A DNA stretch of 64,000 nucleotides from Quercus robur (lineage: Eukaryota; Streptophyta; Magnoliopsida; Fagales; Fagaceae): assembly GCF_932294415.1 (NCBI RefSeq), contig NC_065542.1:46465942-46529941 (forward strand). Direction: 5' to 3'. The notes under the pieces are model-generated. The model saw nothing but the letters and a program-made list of their open reading frames with translations, was not told the DNA's origin and ran no database searches. The position numbers and the translations under genes were made by a program. This document shows positions 47,151 to 57,560 of this stretch, piece after piece. The first letter of the stretch is position 1. Each line of letters starts with the position of its first letter.

Positions 47151-47300
47151 ACCTAAATTATAAAAACCACAATCACTATATAAGTAAGAAAATTTTTCCG
47201 TGTTTTAATTTTTTTTAATTTTAATTATTTTCGGTGGGAAGAAAGTTAAGTAATCCAAAACGTTGTGGGAGTACATCTACGAAACTATAATATTTGTGTC

Positions 47301-47308
47301 TATATAAG
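47301..47308 (+). promoter_or_regulatory. TATA box of protease copy 3
   Basis: TATATAAG, 71 bp before the ATG to its last base, with the conserved upstream block at 47227-47256. Identical in copy 4. Confidence 0.65.
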
Positions 47309-47378
47309 AACAATATACAGCAAAGGTGAAAACATATTCATAATACTTAGTTGAGAGCAGATCAATATCGCCGTAGCC

Positions 47379-48735
47379 ATGGCTGTTCTTTTCAATCTCT
47401 TTCTTCTTTCTTGCTTCACTTTGCTATGCTTCACTACTAGCACAACATCCTTAACCACCACTAGTCCCACCATCACAAAACCTAAGCGATTGGTCATCAA
47501 ACTCATTCACCATAACTCAATTTACTCTCCATACTACAACCCTAACGACACCATAGCAGACCGAGCTAGACATGCCATAGACAATTCAAATGCTCGTTTA
47601 GACTACATATGGAAGAAGATTCAAGGGATTTCACTAGACACAAATGATGTGCGCTCTGGTGCTATTCCTGAGGCTAAGCATTACGCATTTATGGCAAATA
47701 TATCCATTGGTTCACCTCCTGTTCCGCAGCTCCTAACTATGGACACAGGCAGTAGTCTATCGTGGACTCAGTGTCAACCTTGCATTCACTGTTTTACCCA
47801 AGCTCTTCCAATTTTTAATCCACCCCAGTCAGCCACGTATAGATTATTACCTTGTTTGTCTACTATTTGCCATCAAGCTCCCAGTATGATTTGTCCAGCT
47901 TCACGTTGTGACTTCGAACAAGAATACAACGATTGCACCACTGTATTTGGGTATTTGATCACTGAAAAGATCATCTTTGAGACTTCTGATGAAGGAATAA
48001 CATCGGTACCCAATTTAGTTATTGGTTGTGCATATGACGTGGGTGGTAACTTTGGTACTTTGGGTGGCCAAACTAGCGGAATACTTGGTCTTGGCGCTCA
48101 GATGACATCATTGGTGAGTCAACTGGGTTCTAAATTCTCTTACTGCTTTGGTTCTATATGGGATCTTCAGTATAGTCATAATCAGTTGACTATTGGAGAT
48201 GGAGCAAAAATAGAAGGCCCTTCTACCCCAATTAAAATTTTTGGTGGCGATTACTATCTAACCTTAGATAGCATCAGCGTGGGTGAGAAAAAGCTAGATA
48301 TTTCTCCTCAAGTGTTTAAATTGACTGAAGAGGACACAGGTGGAGTCATTATTGATTCAGGGTCAACACTTACTTATTTAACAAAAGCTGCGTTCGATCC
48401 ACTTAAAGATGAAGTGCTAAGCTTAATGGATGGCTTGGTACAATTCGTCGGGACGCTCCATTCAAGTCCTTGCTTCACGGGGGTTATTGATCGTGACCTT
48501 GCTGGGTTTCCAGTAGTTACCTTTAACTTTGCAAATGGGGTTGACGTGGCTTTTAGATGTAAAGAGCTTTTTTCGGCCGACAGGTCCAAACAAATTTTGC
48601 ATGGCTGTGACTCCGAGTATTGCCGCCAACTTGACAATGATTGGAGCATTGGCTCAACAAAGTTATAATATTGCCTATGACCTTTTTGGGAATACAGTTT
48701 CCATACAACGGATAGACTGTGCACTATTAGAGTGA
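47379..48735 (+). pseudogene. CDR1-like aspartic protease, copy 3, one frameshift
   Basis: Open from ATG to the stop at 48668 (429 codons). Signal peptide, D122 in DTGSS, Cys-rich insert and DSGST are present. At 48551-48554 a run of four T replaces the three T of copy 1 (GGCTTTTAGATG against GGCTTTAGATG), so the last part is misread. Dropping one T gives LLDVKSFFRPTGPNKFCMA through RIDCALLE and a TGA at 48733-48735. The flap motif YGDG of the other copies is YNDC here, with FGY for SGY, an unusual change at a substrate-binding loop. Either a recent pseudogene or a base-call error in a T run. Confidence 0.85.
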
Positions 48736-48821
48736 GATGTTATTTATATTTTTAAATTTTCAAAATTTTCTATAACAAGATGTTATTTTTCTTTATTTCT
48801 GATATTTGGGGGAGTTGGTAA

Positions 48822-48975
48822 TTTTTTTTTTAGAAGAAGGTTGTTGATTCTATTTAAGAGAAGCCAAATCGGCTAGGAATACAGCATTGATGTGAGGATG
48901 AACATCCTCCATTCAGGGGGGGAGGGGGGGAACAAGGCGATGGTTTGCCCATTAGGTAGAGTTGGTAATTAAGTA
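48822..48975 (-). mobile_element. Antisense LINE tail, unit 3, shortened
   Basis: A short poly-T, then GATTCTATTTAAGAGAAGCC and TAGGAATACAGCATTGATGTG, then a jump through a G-rich run (48917-48930) to GATGGTTTGCCCATTAGG. The RNase H core present in units 1 and 4 is deleted. Confidence 0.7.
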
Positions 48976-49790
48976 TAACTGGATAATTTCTCACGCGATA
49001 CATGGATATTTTGCAAATTAATTTGAAACAATTTTTATATTTTTTAAGACCTATATATAATACTAATTTTGCTGCATAAAATTTTCTTTTTACCAAAATA
49101 TTTCAAAATACTTTGAAAATCAATTTTCTAATTAATTCATATTTTATAAATAATAAAAATTTTCATAGAATTGGTTTCGTAATATTGAGTGGAATTGCTA
49201 TACTAATCTAAATTTTTGAGGTTGGAATAGTCAAGTTTTTTGACATTTGTAGGAGACTAACATTTTACTTATTTTTTTACTTTATTTTTTAAAATTAATT
49301 AAATGATTTTGAAATTTAGAATTTATAAATTTAAATTCAAAGCATAAAATACTTTCATATCCTAAAAGTCAAAAATTCCAGTAACCTCCCAAATACTTCC
49401 TCAACTATTCCATTTTCATAACCAAATATCGAGCATCATATCTCAAACACTCATTTCATTATCTCAACAAAAAATCATTTGTAATTACTGGCATATAGAG
49501 AATGTGATAAAATAAAGGAAAAATGGTTAAAAACATTTTCATTTATCAAGATTTAATTGCCTTTAGCAAAGCTTCCACATTAAAAAATAAAGCAAGACAC
49601 TCTAAAATCACCATTAACTTTTACTTTTATCATCATGGCTCGTATTGATATTGCACTAAATAACAATAAATAAATTTTAAAAATTAAAACCTATATATTA
49701 TGAGTTCTAAAACATAAAAAAAAAAAAAATGTAACTAATCTCATCAATAATCACTTAGAAATTTTCTTTCTATTTCTTTTTAGTTCTAAA
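48976..49790. other. Downstream part of unit 3, no gene
   Basis: AT-rich, colinear with 57590-58370 in unit 4 (AATAGTCAAGTTTTT, GAGAATGTGATAAAATAAAG, CACTCTAAAATCA). Confidence 0.6.
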
Positions 49791-49800
49791 ACAAAATACA

Positions 49801-49980
49801 ACCACCGCACACCCTTGGTGCGATGGTCACTCCACAAGTATATGTGCTTGTGAGATGTGGGGTGTGAGGTATGGGGGGCAAAGGCTGGGGTTCAAGTTTC
49901 CAAGAAAGAGCTTCACACACATATACATTTAAATTAGGTTAGAGTAGAATTTATATCTTGTATCAAAAAAAAAAAAAAAT
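49801..49980 (+). mobile_element. tRNA-related SINE, 180 bp, private to unit 3
   Basis: Perfect 10-bp TSD ACAAAATACA at 49791-49800 and 49981-49990. Head CCACCGCACACCCTTGGTGC, then GATGGTCACTCC, B-box-like GGGTTCAAG, and a poly-A tail (49965-49979). Unit 4 is empty at the same site (TTCTAAAATAAAATGCATTT, about 58368-58388). Confidence 0.9.
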
Positions 49981-49990
49981 ACAAAATACA

Positions 49991-50527
49991 TTTATGATAT
50001 TCCCACACCAAACACCCAAAGACCCAAAGCAATTATATACTTTACAGAACCCACAATATTTGACCTCAATATCAAAACCATTATCAGCTCTTAACAAATA
50101 AAAATAAAATAAAATAAAAAAGCAAGCTCTCTTCCTCTGTTATAGTAAACTCACATGGGTTAAGGTTAGATGGAACAACGAAGTTGGAGCTAGATATGTG
50201 TCATTGAAAGGATGAAGATAATTGACATTATTTTTAGTCTAGATGTATTGAAGATGAGATGGCATGAAAGGTTGTTGGTTATATATATAAAGGAGTAAAA
50301 GTGCAAGGGATTTATATTGAAACATTGAATCAAAGAAAACAAAAAGTCTAACAAAGAATCTTTATTCTTTAATAATAAATAATAATAAAAAGTCTTGAAA
50401 CATTGAACCAATAACACAAAAAGTCCATATTTTTTGTTCTTATCTTGTGGCTTAAGTATATTTCAATTCTCTTTTCAAAGAGTGTGCCACATGACAGAAA
50501 CTCATGTTTTCCCACATAAAATCTCTA

Positions 50528-50569
<42 letters not shown>

Positions 50570-50800
50570 TATTGATTATGAGATCTTTTTTTCCATTAAT
50601 CTAGTCTTGTTTAGTGTATTTATTTTTTATAATAGTTTTCAGAATGTTCCTCATTGCATATTTAGTACTATCATCCAGAGCAAACATCCTAGATCAAAAC
50701 TCTTTATAAAAAAAATAATAAAAAATAAAAATAAAAAAGTGCTATGGATCCTTGAATTAAATTGAAGCTTCCACCGCTAATGATCTACTTAGGTATTAAG
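49991..50800. other. End of unit 3, including the distal flank copy
   Basis: 49991-50530 matches 58380-58608 plus 59470-59600 of unit 4. A (TA)n run at about 50534-50559. 50575-50800 matches unit 1's distal flank, with an extra A-rich segment at about 50668-50740. No gene. Confidence 0.6.
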
Positions 50801-51556
50801 AACGTCCTTAATTTTTTTTCTTCTTTTTTCATACTTTATTTGTTGCCAAAACACTCCCACAAACTTAAAACCCCTAATTCCTGTCTCATTTTCCACCAAC
50901 CAAACAAACTTTGTAACAAATTCACAATAAAAATAAATATATCTAACTTTGCAACCAAATAAATTATAAAGAAAAAAAAAAGTAGAGAAGATTTGTTTAA
51001 CCATTCCATATTTCCATTGTGCCCAATGGGAGATTAAGTACAACCCAATTTGGAATTCAATACCTCGATTTCACTCTTACATTTTCTCATAAACCAAAAA
51101 AGAAAAAAAAAAATTCCACATAAAAATAAACCACCCAAAAAAAAAAAAAAATCAAACACTTAGCACCTTTAGAGTATTCACATCAATCTCCTCAAATGTT
51201 TAGCTAAACTAACCCAAAAAGCTCCACTTTCTCTAGTTTAACTATCTATGTTTTTTTTATAGTCAGTCATCCATCTCAATATACTACATCACTATTTCAA
51301 TTAAATATTATCTTTTATATTCATATTTTTAACCCCAAAATTCACCACCACCCATCACAACCACACCACCATTGATCTGGATTTTTTTTTTTTTTTTAAT
51401 AATATCATTAAGCTATACAAAACTCTGGGTGTGCCATTGTTGATGAGTAGGCATTTTACTGGCAGTAGAAGTCATTCTAAAAACATTAGACAATATTACT
51501 TTAGGAACAACTAACATTAGACAATATCACTTTAGTAACAACTAACATCTTATACT
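50801..51556. other. Intergenic, no gene recognised
   Basis: AT-rich with A- and T-runs. Two overlapping 66- and 84-codon ORFs on opposite strands are not protein-like. Confidence 0.5.
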
Positions 51557-51898
51557 TCGATTTGGGTCTATGGAAACAGTTTTGAATCGTTCCTCGTAGC
51601 TGTGGTGGTTCCTGACAGAAAGGCATTACAGGATTGGGCAACAAACCATAATGTCACTGGTGATTTTAATTCATTATGCGAAAACTTGAAGGCAAGGAAA
51701 TACATTTTAGATTTGCTTAATAACACTGGTCACAAAAGCCAGCTTCGAGGTTTTAAGAAGTTAAGAGCAGTCCATTTGGAACCAAATCCCTTTGACATGG
51801 AGAGGGATCTGATAACACCAACATTCAAATTGAACAGACCACGATTGCTCAAGTACTACAAGGACATTGTTGATCAGTTGTACAGTGAAGCCAAGTGA
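51557..51898 (+). pseudogene. C-terminal fragment of a long-chain acyl-CoA synthetase (LACS4-like)
   Basis: About 113 codons to a TGA stop, starting S-I-W-V-Y-G-N-S-F-E-S-F-L-V-A-V, then DRKALQDWA, KARKYILDLLNN, FKKLRAVHLEPNPFDMERD and LITPTFKLNRPRLLKYYKDI, ending in YSEAK. This is the conserved end of plant peroxisomal/ER-type LACS enzymes, which activate fatty acids with CoA and ATP. The AMP-binding core is missing, so it cannot be active alone. The frame has no stops, so the copy is recent or constrained. The 5' edge has no AG splice acceptor beside it. Whether it is a retrocopy fragment or an exon copied with genomic DNA cannot be settled here. Confidence 0.85.
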
Positions 51899-51998
51899 AT
51901 AAGAGTGTGAGAACAGCATTGGCAGCTATAACCTGGAATCCAGAGATTACCAATTTGTGGTAGTTTGCCAAATGTTTTTTTATTTTATATTTTATCCT

Positions 51999-52497
51999 AT
52001 GAAGCACGGGTGCGTTTCGGGACTCGGGTGCGGGTGCGGGTGCGGGTGCGCGCGGCGGGACTCGGCGATTAAAAAATTATTAAAAATATTTTTATTTATA
52101 TTTTCTATATATTTTTACTATTAAAATATTCTTTAAAAATACATTAATATAGCTTGATTCACAAAATAAATAAAGAAGAAGGCAAGAAACACATCTGAGG
52201 TCAGAATTTCAGCTGCTCCGGCGAGTTTCAACGCCGATTTCAGCCATTTCCGGCCTGTTTCGGCCATATCGGTCGCCGGCCAATACGACCCGATACGGCC
52301 CAATTCTGGCCGAATCAGCCCGGTTCGGCGCAAATCGAAGCCGATTCGGCACGAACCGAGCCGCATCGGCACGAATCGAGCCGAGTCGGCGCGAATCCAA
52401 AAAAAAAAAAAAAAAACCTCAAACGCGGCACCGACGCGCGGTCAACCGCGTCGGACTCGAGTGTGGCACCCTCCCAGCCGCGTCCGTACTTTCTAGG
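51999..52497. mobile_element. GC-rich TIR element (MULE-like non-autonomous), 499 bp
   Basis: Ends ATGAAGCACGGGTGCG and CGCGTCCGTACTTTCTAGG pair as imperfect inverted repeats. 9-bp flanks TTTTATCCT (51990-51998) and TTTTATCTT (52498-52506) match at 8 of 9, as for Mutator-type insertions. The interior has GGGTGC repeats (52026-52050) and CGAATC/GATTCGGC words. It splits what looks like the 3' flank of the LACS fragment. GC content contrasts sharply with the surroundings. No transposase. Confidence 0.65.
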
Positions 52498-52506
52498 TTT
52501 TATCTT

Positions 52507-53159
52507 GTCTAAGAACTTGTAGAAAAAGTGTTCATATCAAAATCAAATCATATGTAACCAGCAGTGTATGGATAAACAGATTCTTGTCCTTTTTTAATTA
52601 TAAATAAAATATACTTTGACATAAAAAATAATAATAATAATAAGGAGAAAACTCTTATGCTTCATCAGTTCATCCTTGACTAAGGTGATGTAGATCAGTA
52701 AGCAGAAAAACCCAACAAGACCCACCTTGCACAACTGCACTCCTAAGTAGAACAACCCAACAAAACCCACAACAACCCAGCACAACCCACAACCTACAAA
52801 CCTCAACCACCACTACTCTGCCACGGCTGCCTCTACCCACAAGACCCAGCAACCACTTCCTAGAAACCACCCACAAAAACCCAAGACCTCATGTAACAGA
52901 CCCATCCACGCTGATCTAAACCTAGCAACCACCCCACAAAAATCCACCCACCTTCGGACCCAACCAAAACCCAGCCAAAATGCAAATCAGACCAGACCTC
53001 CTAGCCAAAACCCAGCCACCGCCAAACCCAACCACCGTTGCCAATCACCACACCCACCGTCAAACCCTACCTAGAGAGTCAGGTGACGAGAGAGAGAAGT
53101 GAGAAGAGCCAACAGGGAGTGGAGATAGAGAAGAGAGGAGGAGAGAGAATATCCCTTAT
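52507..53159. other. C/A-rich low-complexity sequence, no gene
   Basis: 52680-53080 is rich in AACCCA and CCACC words on the + strand. ORFs on the minus strand (Gly/Val-rich) are compositional artefacts. A GA-rich stretch at 53085-53150 precedes the start of unit 4. Confidence 0.5.
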
Positions 53160-53417
53160 TTTTCCTTACTTTTCTCAGTATGTACTCCATTCCACGAACA
53201 AAGTGAGTCAAGTTTAGAGGGTGTCCAATTTGGAAACTAACATTTAATTTTAAAGGAAAAAATTAATTAAAGTTGTGAGTAATGGTTGGAAGCTGTGAAG
53301 AGACTCAATTAATCTCTAATAATCCACATCTTTTTTCTTCTTAAAAAAAATGGTAATTTAACATATTTGATGTAAAGACCATTACCTAAAAAAATATAAT
53401 TCCAAAAATGAAAAGGG

Positions 53418-53568
53418 ACTATTGCACACACTTAACATGATGGTCACTTTACAAGTATAAGTATTTGTAGGGTGTAAGAGACAAGTGCCGAGGTTCAAGT
53501 CTCCAATAAGGACATTCACATACATATACACTTAGATTAGGACAGAGTAGAATTTCTATATTGTATCC

Positions 53569-53572
<4 letters not shown>
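53418..53572 (+). mobile_element. Decayed SINE at the site shared by units 3 and 4
   Basis: ACTATTGCACACACTTAACA, GATGGTCACTT, GAGGTTCAAGTCTCC and TTAGATTAGGACAGAGTAGA. Same family and position as 43304-43475. The tail has become an (AT)n run (53570-53594). Confidence 0.7.
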
Positions 53573-53599
<27 letters not shown>

Positions 53600-54026
53600 A
53601 GATAAAATTTGTCATAAATGATGACAACAAATGTGAATTAAAGTGACTTTAAAGTCATTAACTAAAAAAATATGTAGTGTTGATGACAACAAATATGAAT
53701 TAAAGTTGCTTTAAAATCATTAAAGTGATGTTAATGATGGGTCTAAATGAAAACTAATAAGAAATTAGTTACATTAATATTAACAGTTTGTAAAAATGTT
53801 ATAAAATAGTTTGTGAAATTGTAGCATTACTCTTTAAAATATGGTAATAATAATATATTTAAGGTTTCTAACCAAAAATAGTGGTTTAATTATAACGTTG
53901 TTTTTCCTCTTCTTCACCTCAAACATTTTTAATAGAAAATATTGGTTTTTTTTTTTCTTTCTTGTTCTTCACCTCAATTTTTCTTTTCAATATATCATTC
54001 ATTTATTTCTTAAATCTTATAATTAG

Positions 54027-54504
54027 TGATGAAGTGTAAACTCGTCAGTCATAGTAGGCAGATGGAACTCCCCGTCAGCACCTGTGTATCTTCTAAAAGG
54101 GGTCACCGGTGTGGTGCCTGCCACAACGCCTCCGATGCCAAAGTTAGAACAGTAAAGCAATTCACAAAACTAGAAAGTAATAGGTATTCTCTTAGAGTCT
54201 CAGTATCTATGTACCTTATGCTGCCAATGTAAGGACTTTATATATGTGATCTTGACTGCTAGCCATTGGGGTGTTAATGCCTCTCTTTTGTAACGCCCCT
54301 AGCTCAATTATGGGGCTTTTATTAGGCTCCAACGGTTTGTTCTGCTGGTTTCGTAACTGCCCAGGTTATTTGCTGGCACCATTCACTTGCTGGCACCATT
54401 GAATGACTTTCCTTTCCTCGTCGGTGGTGGCTTGTTCGTCGTCAAGGGTGACCTCGTCACTAGGTTGACCTCGTCAAGGTAATACGTTCTCATCACTCCC
54501 ATCA
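54027..54504. mobile_element. Solo LTR-like insertion, 478 bp, private to unit 4
   Basis: Starts TGATGAAGTGTAAACTCG and ends TCACTCCCATCA (TG...CA). Exact 5-bp TSD ATTAG at 54022-54026 and 54505-54509. Unit 3 is uninterrupted (CTTATAATTAGAATTTAAAA, about 46196-46215). Contains repeated CTCGTCA words near its right end. The 68-codon ORF at its left end is not protein-like. Confidence 0.82.
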
Positions 54505-54673
54505 ATTAGTATTTAAAAGAGTATTTAAAGGAGCTTATAGTGGATATTTATTATAAAAGTGAAAAAAATTCCTTGGATCCTTTAAAAAAAAAAAAAAAAA
54601 GACATGTCAACACTTTAAAACCTCTTAGCTTTTGTTCACCATTAAAGCATTAACTAAAAGGACAATGCTTTAA

Positions 54674-55456
54674 GAGCATGTTTGGTAGATTGTAATAGAC
54701 AATATAATGTAGTAGTTATTTCTATAATTTAACAATTTTTTTAGTTTGGTTATATTTTTGTTACAGGGATTATTTTTATTATGAACAGTTATTCTTCAAA
54801 TGAAAATACTAAGTATTTTAATACACATACAGGAAGAGGAGAGAAAGTCTTAAAGAAACTGACGATGGTGTATATTGGAAAATGAGTGTGAATTAAATAA
54901 GTTTAAAGTCTATGATGTATATCTAAGAGTTAGGCTATTTTTGTTCGACACTACTGTCAATTTCTTTAAAATCTTCTCCTCTCTCCCAATGTGTGTGTGT
55001 GTTAAAATATTTAGTATTCTCAAAAGAAAAAATAGTGGGTTAATCTCCACAGATGAAAATGAGTGTGAGTTAAAGATGTTTAAAACTTGTGCTATGTATT
55101 TAAGAGTTAGGTCCTTTTGGATATACACCACTATCAGTTTCTTTAAGACCTTATTTTTAAAATTTATATATTTTCAAGTAAACAATTTTTCCATATACAC
55201 ATTACAATTATAAAAATAAAAAAATGGTATAAAATAACTTATCTTTCTCACTAGATTAAATATATATATATATATATTTAAGGAAATATTATTATATAAG
55301 TAAAATATTTTAAAATAAATTAAAAATTTTATTCTAATATTACAACGCACATCCAAACTTATGAACATTTTTAATTATTCCATTACAACACAATTTATTC
55401 CCAATGATAAAAATTAAAATTTCTATTGTAATCCTCAATATATATACCAAACATGC
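54674..55456. mobile_element. MITE shared by units 3 and 4, copy in unit 4, enlarged
   Basis: Ends GAGCATGTTTGGTAGATTGT and ACCAAACATGC form inverted repeats. Compared with unit 3 it carries an extra stretch of about 350 bp holding two direct copies of AATGAGTGTGAATTAAATAA / GAGTGTGAGTTAAAGATGTT text (about 54880-55000 and 55059-55165). An (AT)n run lies at 55260-55277. Confidence 0.7.
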
Positions 55457-55603
55457 CTAAATTATAAGAACCGCATTCTATATATCAATAAGAAAATTTG
55501 TCCACATTTTAATTTTTTAAATTTTAATTATTTTCGGTGGGAAGAAAGTTAAGTAATCCTAAACGTTGTGGGAGTATGTCTATGGATCTAGAACATTTGT
55601 GTC

Positions 55604-55611
55604 TATATAAG
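55604..55611 (+). promoter_or_regulatory. TATA box of protease copy 4
   Basis: TATATAAG, 70 bp before the ATG to its last base, with the conserved upstream block at 55529-55559. The leader is otherwise like copy 3. Confidence 0.65.
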
Positions 55612-55681
55612 AACAGTATACAACAAAGGAGAAGACATATTCATAATACTTAGTTGAGACCAGAGCAATATTGTTGTAGCC

Positions 55682-57038
55682 ATGGCTGTTCTTTTCAATC
55701 TCTTTATTCTTTCTTGCTTCACTTTGCTATGCTTCACTATTAATACTACATCCTTAGCCACCACTAGTCCCACTATCACAATACTAAAGCGATTAGTCAC
55801 CCAACTTATTCACCATAAGTCGGTTTACTCTCCATACTACAACCCTAAGGACACCATAGCAGACCGAGCTAGGCATGCCATAGACAGTTCAAATGCTCGT
55901 TTTGACTACATATGGAAGGAGATTCAAGGGGTTTCTCTAGAAACAGATGATGTGCGCTCTAGTGCTATTCCTGAGACTAATCATCACGGATTTATGGCAA
56001 ATATATCCATTGGTTCACCTCCTGTTCCACAACTACTAACTATGGACACAGGCAGTAGTCTATCGTGGACTCAGTGTCAGCCTTGCATGCACTGTTTTAC
56101 CCAAGCTCTTCCAATTTTTAATCCACCCCAGTCAGCCAGGTATAGATTATTACCATGTTCGTCTCCCATTTGCCATCAAGCTCCTAGTATGATTTGTCTA
56201 GCTTCACGTTGCGAATTCGAACTACAATACGGTGACGGCACCGTTGTATCTGGGTATTTGGGCACTGAAAAGATCACCTTTGAGACTTCTGATGAAGGAA
56301 TAACGTCGGTACCTAATTTAGTTGTTGGTTGTGCATATGACGTGGGTGGTAATTGGCGTACTAATGGTGGCCAAAGTAGCGGAGTACTTGGTCTTGGTGC
56401 TCAGATGACATCATTGGTGAAACAACTGGGTTCTAAATTCTCCTACTGCTTTGGTTCTATATGGAATCTTCAATATAGTCATAATCATTTGATTATTGGA
56501 GATGGAGCAAGAATAGAAGGCCCTTCTACCCCAATTACAATTTTTGGTGGCTACTACTATGTAACCTTAGAAAGCATTAGCGTGGGTGAGAAAAAGCTAG
56601 ATATTTCGCCTAAATTGTTTGAAGTGACTAAACAGGGCACAGATGGAGTCATTATTGATTCAGGTTCAACACTTACTTATCTACCAAAAGCTGCGTTCAA
56701 TCCACTTAAAGATGAAGTACTGAGCTTGATGGATGGCTTGGTACAATTTGTCGGAACGCTCCAATCAAGTCCTTGCTTCAGTGGGTTTATTGATCGTGAC
56801 CTTGTTGGGTTTCCAGTAGTTGCCTTTACCTTTGCAAATGGGGTTGACTTGGCTTTAGATGAAAAGAGCTTTTTTTACCCAAGCAGAGTCAAAAAGCTTT
56901 TGCATGGCTATGGTTCCGAGTACTGCCGCCGACTTGACATTAATTGGAGTATTGGCTCAACAAAGTTATAATATTGCCTATGACCTTGTTGAGAATACAG
57001 TTTCCATACAACGGATTGACTGTGCACTCTTAGAGTGA
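55682..57038 (+). pseudogene. CDR1-like aspartic protease, copy 4, one homopolymer frameshift
   Basis: Open for 429 codons to a stop at 56971. Signal peptide, DTGSS with D122, Cys-rich insert, flap YGDG and DSGST are all intact. In the segment AAAAGAGC(T)7ACC (about 56869-56877) there is one T more than in copies 2 and 3. Skipping it gives an uninterrupted ending through FCMAMVPSTAADLTLIG to RIDCALLE and a TGA at 57036-57038. The shift removes only the last 65 or so residues, including a conserved Cys. With its promoter block and TATA intact, this is the copy most likely to be functional if the extra T is a sequencing error. Confidence 0.85.
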
Positions 57039-57122
57039 GATGTTATTTATATTTCAAAATTTTTGAAAGTTTCTATGATAAGATCTTATTTTTCTTTACT
57101 TTTGATATTTGAGGGAATTGGT

Positions 57123-57560
57123 ATTTTTTTTTTTTTTTTTTTTTTTTTATAAGAGGGCTGCTGATTCCATTAAACAGAAATCAAATCGGTTAGGAGTACA
57201 ACATTGAGGTGTGAAGAAAAATTCTCCATCCACATCAAAAAACCTGGCTACAAAATTGCTTGTATAACATGTGTATGAAAGAATCTAAGTGTTTGACAAG
57301 TCTCTCCAATCAACTTTGCTTCAGAAATCAAATTAATTACCATAGGTGGCCATAGAAAAATCTGCATTCTTTAGAGAATTGATGACAAATCTGGAGTCGC
57401 CTTCAAGAATAGCTAAGGAGAAACTAATTTCGGAGGCAAAGCTCAAAGCTCTCATTGCTGCTAGTGCTTCCACTTCGGCAATAGAATTGGTTTTGGGGGG
57501 GGTGGTGGGGGAGGGGAGGGGGTCAATTTCTAGGATAAGGAGGTGATGGCTTGCCCGTTA
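57123..57560 (-). mobile_element. Antisense LINE tail, unit 4
   Basis: Poly-T at 57123-57149. The minus strand encodes EVEALAAMRALSFASEISFS and AILEGDSRFVINSLK, the best-preserved RNase H piece among the four units. A G-rich run at 57492-57520 truncates the copy on its 5' side. Confidence 0.82.

Larger units (their letters stand above)
42890..50800 (+). repeat. Protease duplication unit 3
   Basis: Colinear with unit 4 (53160-59615) from AAAGTGAGTCAAGTTTAGAG to the CTACTTTTATATA region at about 50530, and with unit 1's distal flank at 50575-50800. Private insertions: the LINE at 43715-46065 and the SINE at 49801-49980. Shared with unit 4 only: the SINE at 43304 and the MITE at 46635. Confidence 0.75.

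Noticed and set aside
52133..52400. Arg-rich minus-strand ORFs in the GC-rich island
   Set aside because: Created by CGAATC/GATTCGGC repeats of the TIR element.
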